Assembly: GCA_024763435.1 (NCBI GenBank)
Contig: JANTFN010000052.1
Coordinates: forward strand, 1 to 9,801
From: Thermodesulfobacteriota bacterium
Lineage (GTDB): Bacteria; Desulfobacterota; S145-22
DNA: 9,801 nt
Direction of reading: 5' to 3'
The notes beneath the pieces were generated by a model. That model saw only the letters and a program-made list of their open reading frames with translations, was not told where the DNA came from and ran no database searches. The translations under genes and the position numbers were made by a program. Positions 7,630 through 9,801 of the stretch are shown piece by piece (within the stretch, counting starts at the first letter, position 1; each line of letters starts with the position of its first letter).

Positions 7630-7675
7630 GGTGAAAAGGTGAAAAGGTGAAAAGTGAAAAGTGAAAGGTGAAAGG
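7630..7675. repeat. 8-bp tandem repeat GGTGAAAA, degenerating
   Basis: Three perfect copies of GGTGAAAA (7630-7653) are followed by shortened units GTGAAAA, GTGAAA and GGTGAAA up to about 7675. A related purine-rich run with GGCGAAA units lies at 9211-9240 in the later spacer, at the same place relative to the shared GTATGCAAATTCCCTC segment. Confidence 0.9.
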
Positions 7676-7694
7676 TATGCAAATTCCCTCGCCC

Positions 7695-7757
7695 CCATGT
7701 CCCGCCGTTTTATCACGACGTAGTTCTTACGAAGTCGGAAGCCTTGGCGAAGGAGGA
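7695..7757 (-). repeat. inverted, diverged copy of the B-repeat core inserted in a palindrome loop
   Basis: Compared with 9247-9293, about 62 extra bases sit between CCCTCGCCCC and GTGGGAGAGGG. Read on the minus strand, this insert contains CCTTCGCC (7753-7746) and ACTACGTCGTGATA (7724-7711). The same two blocks occur in the same order on the + strand at 8321-8328 and 8336-8349, and again at 9309-9316 and 9324-9337, with 12 of 14 bases identical in the second block. It is therefore a relative of the B-repeat core in the opposite orientation. Confidence 0.65.
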
Positions 7758-7870
7758 GTGGGAGAGGGTCAGGGTGAGGGGGAATTTTACTCAGTCCTTA
7801 TCGCTCAGTCCTCAGTCCTGTGTTTTTCCTTTACCCCTCCCTGCGCCTTTCGCCTCTTTTCCTGTTACAT

Positions 7871-7899
7871 TTGACATAATTTTTTGGTTTTTGTAAAAT
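7871..7899 (+). promoter_or_regulatory. strong candidate promoter of hicBA
   Basis: A perfect -35 TTGACA (7871-7876) is followed after 17 bp by TAAAAT (7894-7899), which matches the consensus at 5 of 6. The predicted start near 7906 leaves a leader of about 38 nt containing the GAGGAG ribosome site (7931-7936). The spacer is T-rich, and I see no clear operator palindrome. Confidence 0.8.
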
Positions 7900-7943
7900 A
7901 ATTGCATCAAACCTGATAAACCCCTTAATAGAGGAGCAAGTAA

Positions 7944-8141
7944 ATGGAGACAAAATTAAAAATGATTTACTGGAAAGGGGAAAAATTCTGGGTAGGGAAA
8001 CTGATTGAACATCCCGAAATCATGACGCAGGGAGAAACCCTTCAAAAGCTTGAGGAAAACATGCGGGAAGCCTATTCCCTTATGACGATGGATGATGTGC
8101 CGGAGAAACATGGTGTTATAGAACTTACTTTAAGTGTATGA
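7944..8141 (+). CDS. hicB: HicB-family antitoxin, short form
   Basis: 65-residue antitoxin expected to bind and neutralise the HicA mRNA-cleaving toxin. The sequence fits the HicB partial RNase H-like fold: a beta-strand MIYWKGEKFWVGKLIEHPEI (8-27), then TQGETLQKLEENMREAYSLM (28-47), then a final strand. It ends where longer HicB proteins carry a helix-turn-helix or ribbon-helix-helix domain, so it probably cannot bind DNA alone. The start is ATG at 7944 with GAGGAG 7 nt upstream. It comes before hicA, the reverse of the E. coli order, and overlaps it by 4 bp (ATGA). It is driven by the strong promoter just upstream. Confidence 0.88.
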   Translation: METKLKMIYWKGEKFWVGKLIEHPEIMTQGETLQKLEENMREAYSLMTMDDVPEKHGVIELTLSV

Positions 8142-8314
8142 GGAGAAAAGAGCTCATTAAGCGGATTACGTCTTCTGGATGTATTCTTGTGCGCCATGGG
8201 CGGCGCCATGACCTCTACAAAAATCCATTGACAGGTAAAAAGCAACCTATTCCAAGACATAACGAAATAGACGAACTTCTTTCAAAACATATTCTCAAAG
8301 AATTATCAACTTAG
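8138..8314 (+). CDS. hicA: HicA-family mRNA interferase toxin
   Basis: 58-residue protein read from ATG at 8138 to TAG at 8312-8314. It is short enough to be missed by gene callers with a size cut-off. The sequence starts MRRKELIKRITSSGCILVRH and has the HicA hallmark: a double-stranded RNA-binding-like fold with the catalytic His in GRRHDLY (His24), followed by strand residues GKKQPIPRH and the helix NEIDELLSKHILKEL. HicA cleaves mRNA and stops growth when HicB is lost. The ATGA overlap with hicB suggests translational coupling, so toxin is made only with antitoxin. All expected elements are present, so it looks functional. The shared B repeat begins 7 bp after its stop. Confidence 0.92.
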   Translation: MRRKELIKRITSSGCILVRHGRRHDLYKNPLTGKKQPIPRHNEIDELLSKHILKELST

Positions 8315-8320
8315 TTTCAG

Positions 8321-8445
8321 CCTTCGCCCTTTGGGACTACGGCGTGACAGGCCCGCCTTTTAGTGTTTTCCTTTAGCCCTTAGCCATGTGCCTTTTGTCT
8401 CCTATTGTTGAATGTTGAGACACGACCCCTATCTTTCCCTTGACA
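8321..8445 (+). repeat. B repeat, copy 1, ending at the PIN operon -35 box
   Basis: This fills the gap between hicA and the PIN gene. It aligns almost throughout with 9309-9457. Shared blocks are CCTTCGCC, GGGACTACGGCGTGACAGGC, TTTTAGTGTTTT, CCTTTAGCCCTTAGCC, CTATTGTTGAATGTTGAGAC, then ACACGACCCCTAT and the -35 box TTGACA. CGCC (8325-8328) can pair with GGCG (8341-8344), and GCCT (8320-8323) with AGGC (8349-8352), so a hairpin is possible near the 5' end. Similarity stops right after TTGACAT. Confidence 0.92.
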
Positions 8446-8468
8446 TCATATAAGATATCATATATAAT
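8440..8468 (+). promoter_or_regulatory. perfect-consensus promoter of the PIN toxin operon
   Basis: TTGACA (8440-8445), a 17-bp spacer and TATAAT (8463-8468) match the sigma70 consensus at 12 of 12 positions. The -10 box ends 6 nt before the ATG at 8475, so transcription should begin at about the A of the start codon. The -35 half belongs to the shared B repeat; the -10 half is unique to this operon. Confidence 0.85.
8445..8468. promoter_or_regulatory. probable operator, imperfect palindrome inside the PIN promoter
   Basis: The 24 bp from the last base of the -35 to the last base of the -10 form a palindrome centred on GATATC (8454-8459), with 10 of 12 base pairs symmetric. ATCATATA also occurs twice (8445-8452 and 8457-8464). 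A ribbon-helix-helix antitoxin such as the one encoded downstream commonly binds such a site, so autorepression is likely. AT-rich composition raises the chance level. Confidence 0.55.
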
Positions 8469-8474
8469 TTTACC

Positions 8475-8900
8475 ATGAGGATGTCCCAGATTGTCATTGA
8501 CACGAATGTGTTTGTTTCAGCCCTCAAAAATAACACCGGAGCGTCTTGGTATCTCATTCGCCTCATAGGAAAAAATAAATTTGAGACAAATATTTCTGTG
8601 CCTTTGATGCTGGAATATGAAGCAGTTGCCCGCAGATTTCTGGACCAGACAAATCTCACGATTTCCGACCTTGATGATATCCTTGATTATATCTGTTCCG
8701 CTTCAAACAAGCACAGGATTACCTACTTGTGGCGGCCCTTTCTTAAAGACCCCAAAGATGATCTTGTGTTAGAGTTGGCTGTTAAATCGAGAAGCGCGAA
8801 CATCCTCACGTTTAACAGGAAAGATTTTTATAACATCTCTCAGTTTGGTATCACGGCTGTGACGCCCTGGGAATTCCTTAAAGACAGGAGGCTGCTATGA
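8475..8900 (+). CDS. PIN-domain ribonuclease toxin (VapC-like, COG1569 type)
   Basis: 141-residue PIN-domain protein, expected to be a magnesium-dependent RNase acting as the toxin of a type II system. Acidic site residues are visible: Asp9 in VIDTNVFVSAL, Glu47 or Glu49 in LEYEA, Asp92, Asp95 and Asp96 in KDPKDD, then LTFNRKDF (111-118), where Asn114 and Asp117 lie near the fourth position. The C-terminal GITAVTPWEFL is typical of this PIN group. The toxin gene comes first and overlaps the antitoxin ATG by 4 bp (ATGA), the reverse of classic vapBC. The ATG at 8475 has no Shine-Dalgarno and lies only 6 nt from the -10 box. A second in-frame ATG at 8481 is the alternative start. The cellular target cannot be told from sequence. 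Confidence 0.88.
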   Translation: MRMSQIVIDTNVFVSALKNNTGASWYLIRLIGKNKFETNISVPLMLEYEAVARRFLDQTNLTISDLDDILDYICSASNKHRITYLWRPFLKDPKDDLVLELAVKSRSANILTFNRKDFYNISQFGITAVTPWEFLKDRRLL

Positions 8901-9142
8901 GTACCGTAAGTTTGAGATTGCCTAATTTTCTCCACAAAGAGGTTAAAAACATTGCAAAAGAGGAGGGAATTTCCATTAATCAATTCATTGCGACAGCCCT
9001 TGCGGAAAAAATGTCTGCTTTAAGGACTGAAGAATATCTGGAACAGCGGGCCGCCAGGGGAGACAGAAACAAATTTGACCGCGCATTGTCAAAAGTGGGC
9101 AATAATCACCCGCTTGACGAAAAGGATATTGCCGTAAAATGA
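8897..9142 (+). CDS. ribbon-helix-helix antitoxin partner of the PIN toxin
   Basis: 81-residue protein. The N-terminal 43 residues form a ribbon-helix-helix DNA-binding domain: strand STVSLRLPNFLHKEVKNIA, turn KEEGISINQ, helix FIATALAEKMSAL. The C-terminal charged tail (EYLEQRAARGDRNKFDRALS) is the expected toxin-binding part. It should neutralise the PIN protein and repress the operon, with the palindrome at 8445-8468 as likely site. The ATG at 8897 overlaps the toxin stop, and AGGAGG lies at 8886-8891, five nt before it. The strong ribosome site contrasts with the leaderless toxin, so antitoxin may be made in excess from the same mRNA. Confidence 0.87.
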   Translation: MSTVSLRLPNFLHKEVKNIAKEEGISINQFIATALAEKMSALRTEEYLEQRAARGDRNKFDRALSKVGNNHPLDEKDIAVK

Positions 9143-9246
9143 CAGGTAAATAAGGGCTTGGAATCTTCGGTTTTTTTCGCCCGGGGTGTCAAAGGAAGGC
9201 GAAAAGCGTAAGGCGAAAGGCGAAAGGCGAAAAGTGAAAAGTATGC

Positions 9247-9293
9247 AAATTCCCTCGCCCCTTGTGGGAGAGGGTCAGGGAAAGAGGGAATTT
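9247..9293. repeat. REP-like palindrome in the A repeat
   Basis: AAATTCCCTC (9247-9256) is the exact reverse complement of GAGGGAATTT (9284-9293). Inside, CCCTCGCCC can also pair with GGGAGAGGG with one mismatch around CTTGT. Such CCCTC/GAGGG palindromes are, to my recollection, dispersed between genes in many proteobacteria. The corresponding element at 7681-7788 is split by the insert described at 7695-7757. Confidence 0.75.
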
Positions 9294-9419
9294 TACTCAG
9301 TCCTTCCGCCTTCGCCTTTCGGGACTACGGCGTGACAGGCCCGCTTTTTAGTGTTTTTCCTTTAGCCCTTAGCCATTTAGCCATGCGCCTTTCGCCTTCT
9401 ATTGTTGAATGTTGAGACA

Positions 9420-9451
9420 CGACCCCTATTTCTTCCGACCCCTATTTCTTC
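9420..9451. repeat. exact 16-bp tandem duplication next to the -35 box
   Basis: CGACCCCTATTTCTTC occurs twice head to tail (9420-9435 and 9436-9451) and ends directly before TTGACA. The sister repeat at 8321-8445 has only one, slightly different copy (CGACCCCTATCTTTCC). The pyrimidine-rich unit lies just upstream of the -35 box. Confidence 0.95.
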
Positions 9452-9480
9452 TTGACATATAAACAAAACACGTGTACTAT
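9452..9480 (+). promoter_or_regulatory. candidate promoter of the mazEF-like operon
   Basis: A perfect TTGACA (9452-9457) is followed after 17 bp by TACTAT (9475-9480), which matches the consensus at 4 of 6. The predicted start near 9487 leaves about 20 nt of leader, including the ribosome site. As with the PIN promoter, the -35 belongs to the shared repeat and the -10 is private. Confidence 0.75.
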
Positions 9481-9487
9481 ACGTGTT
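9467..9487. promoter_or_regulatory. probable operator overlapping the -10 box
   Basis: AACACGT (9467-9473) and ACGTGTT (9481-9487) form a perfect 7-bp inverted repeat around a 7-bp spacer. ACGTGT also repeats directly at 9470-9475 and 9481-9486. The site covers the -10 box, so binding by the ribbon-helix-helix antitoxin encoded next would block transcription. No such sequence is present at the other two promoters. Confidence 0.65.
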
Positions 9488-9491
9488 ATTT

Positions 9492-9498
9492 AAGGAGG
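9492..9498 (+). promoter_or_regulatory. Shine-Dalgarno that fixes the MazE-like start
   Basis: AAGGAGG lies 8 nt before the ATG at 9507. An in-frame GTG at 9483 would place this site inside the coding sequence and overlap the operator, so the ATG is preferred. Confidence 0.85.
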
Positions 9499-9506
9499 TG
9501 TTTGTG

Positions 9507-9737
9507 ATGCAAAAGAAACTTACGTTGACCATAGATGAGGAAGTCTATAACGGCTTACGGGCGGTTATAGGGCCAGGGAAAATAAGTCGTTTTATCCAGG
9601 AGTTAGTTCGCCCGCATGTTGTCAGGAATGATATGTATGCTGCCTATAAAGAGATGTCTGCTGATCAGACACGGGAATCTGAGGCCCTTGAATGGGCCGA
9701 AGGCACATTTGGAGATATCAATAATGAAGAGAGGTGA
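9507..9737 (+). CDS. MazE-like ribbon-helix-helix antitoxin
   Basis: 76-residue antitoxin. The N-terminal part is a ribbon-helix-helix domain: strand KKLTLTIDEEVYNGLRAV, then GPGKISRFIQELVRPHVV. The C-terminal part is the acidic toxin-binding tail with the common MazE-type motif EALEWAEGTFGD (59-70). It should bind DNA as a dimer, most likely at 9467-9487, and neutralise the MazF/PemK toxin encoded downstream, whose start codon lies 14 bp inside this gene. The start ATG at 9507 is set by a consensus ribosome site. The RHH fold, rather than the AbrB fold of E. coli MazE, puts it nearer to the MazE variants of mycobacteria and many anaerobes. Confidence 0.85.
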   Translation: MQKKLTLTIDEEVYNGLRAVIGPGKISRFIQELVRPHVVRNDMYAAYKEMSADQTRESEALEWAEGTFGDINNEER

Positions 9738-9801
9738 TGTATGGTGGATTAATTTTGACCCTTCCATTGGTGGTGAAATCCGAAAGCAGCGACCAGCGGT
9801 C
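9724..9801 (+). CDS. mazF: MazF/PemK-family mRNA interferase toxin, 3' end outside the window
   Basis: Only the first 26 codons are in the window. They read MKRGDVWWINFDPSIGGEIR followed by KQRPAV, the conserved N-terminus of MazF/PemK toxins: a beta-strand GDVWW.NFDP, then the loop before the strand with RPAV. The Arg in this KxRPAV motif is part of the conserved core. The gene overlaps the antitoxin by 14 bp in a different frame, which is usual for such pairs. Whether the toxin is full length and active cannot be judged here. Confidence 0.88.
   Translation, partial: MKRGDVWWINFDPSIGGEIRKQRPAV

Larger units (their letters stand above)
7532..7820. repeat. inverted-repeat-bounded segment, MITE-like
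   Basis: CAGGACTGAG at 7532-7541 is the exact reverse complement of CTCAGTCCTG at 7811-7820. Inside it, AGGACTGAGTAAAA at 7568-7581 is the exact reverse complement of TTTTACTCAGTCCT at 7785-7798. The 289-bp segment therefore has nested inverted ends, like a small non-coding transposable element. No clear target-site duplication is visible, so mobility is only a possibility. Confidence 0.55.
7495..7876. repeat. mosaic repeat spacer upstream of hicBA (spacer 1)
   Basis: The 473-bp gap between the phosphorylase gene and hicB has no gene. It holds pieces shared with the spacer at 9171-9457. Segment 7495-7530 (T-run, then CCGGGGTGTCAA, then GGAAGGCGAAAAG) matches 9171-9206. Segment around 7660-7694 (GTATGCAAATTCCCTCGCCC) matches 9241-9260. 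Segment 7758-7799 (GTGGGAGAGGGTCAGGG, then GGGAATTTTACTCAGTCCTT) matches 9264-9305. Segment 7821-7854 (TGTTTTTCCTTTA, then TGCGCCTTTCGCCT) matches parts of 9352-9398. The region ends at the hicBA -35 box. Tandem repeats and an inserted inverted element are listed separately. Confidence 0.85.
9171..9457. repeat. A + B repeat spacer upstream of the mazEF-like operon (spacer 3)
   Basis: The 364-bp gap between the RHH antitoxin and the MazE-like gene has no gene. Its first part, 9171-9305, matches spacer 1 (A repeat: T-run, CCGGGGTGTCAA, GCAAATTCCCTCGCCC, GGGAATTTTACTCAGTCCTT). Its second part, 9309-9457, matches the spacer between hicA and the PIN gene (B repeat) up to the -35 box TTGACA. Here A and B lie next to each other, whereas upstream hicBA separates the A and B segments. 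Confidence 0.9.

Noticed and set aside
7546..7675. CRISPR-like array
   Set aside because: The units are 7-8 bp and head to tail with no spacers. They are simple tandem repeats.
7668..7874. Small + strand open frame of 68 codons
   Set aside because: It is made entirely of repeat spacer DNA, has no ribosome site, and gives a low-complexity translation.
8315..9457. Integron attC sites or gene cassettes
   Set aside because: GTTGAAT at 8407 and in the sister repeat fits the GTTRRRY core, but I find no partner RYYYAAC site at the right distance and no attC-like fold. No integrase is in the window.

Overview
The window looks like chromosomal DNA from an anaerobic or facultative bacterium. A Desulfobacterota/Deltaproteobacteria-type genome is my best guess. 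The guess rests on a SelB (selenocysteine user), on purine-thioether salvage by deamination, on a protein resembling the DUF6125 family, and on GC-rich core genes separated by spacers full of dispersed repeats. This is inference; no rRNA or other taxonomic marker is present.

Bases 1-2365 are core metabolism. A partial cysteine-containing DUF6125-like gene on the + strand converges, with a 7-bp gap, on a minus-strand panB-panC operon (pantoate and pantothenate synthesis). The gap at 2366-2719 holds a candidate panB promoter, a probable terminator for the next operon, and a 26-bp inverted repeat. Bases 2720-7470 form one tightly packed minus-strand operon. Its transcription order is 6-oxopurine/methylthioinosine phosphorylase-like, mtaD-like deaminase, a YkvA (DUF1232) membrane protein, selB and an HNH endonuclease. 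The first two genes overlap and together make a plausible two-step route from methylthioadenosine to methylthioinosine to hypoxanthine plus methylthioribose-1-phosphate. The phosphorylase carries Asn197 where adenine-specific enzymes have Asp, which supports this reading.

Bases 7471-9801 are a different kind of DNA: AT-richer, on the + strand, and made of three toxin-antitoxin operons in a row. These are hicB-hicA, a PIN toxin with a ribbon-helix-helix antitoxin, and a MazE-like RHH antitoxin with the start of a MazF/PemK toxin that runs off the window. The two genes of each pair overlap (4, 4 and 14 bp). The hicA gene is only 58 codons long and easy to miss.

The main find is in the spacers of this array. 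All three operons are preceded by mosaic versions of the same repeat DNA. The repeat ends at a perfect TTGACA -35 box, and each operon then has its own -10 box 17 bp further on. The operators seen at the second and third promoters are also private to their operon. The PIN promoter is an exact TTGACA-17-TATAAT consensus placed so close to the ATG that the mRNA is predicted to be leaderless. The first spacer also holds a diverged, inverted copy of the core of the repeat, sitting in the loop of another palindromic repeat. The layout suggests a repeat-mediated way of gathering and driving toxin-antitoxin cassettes.
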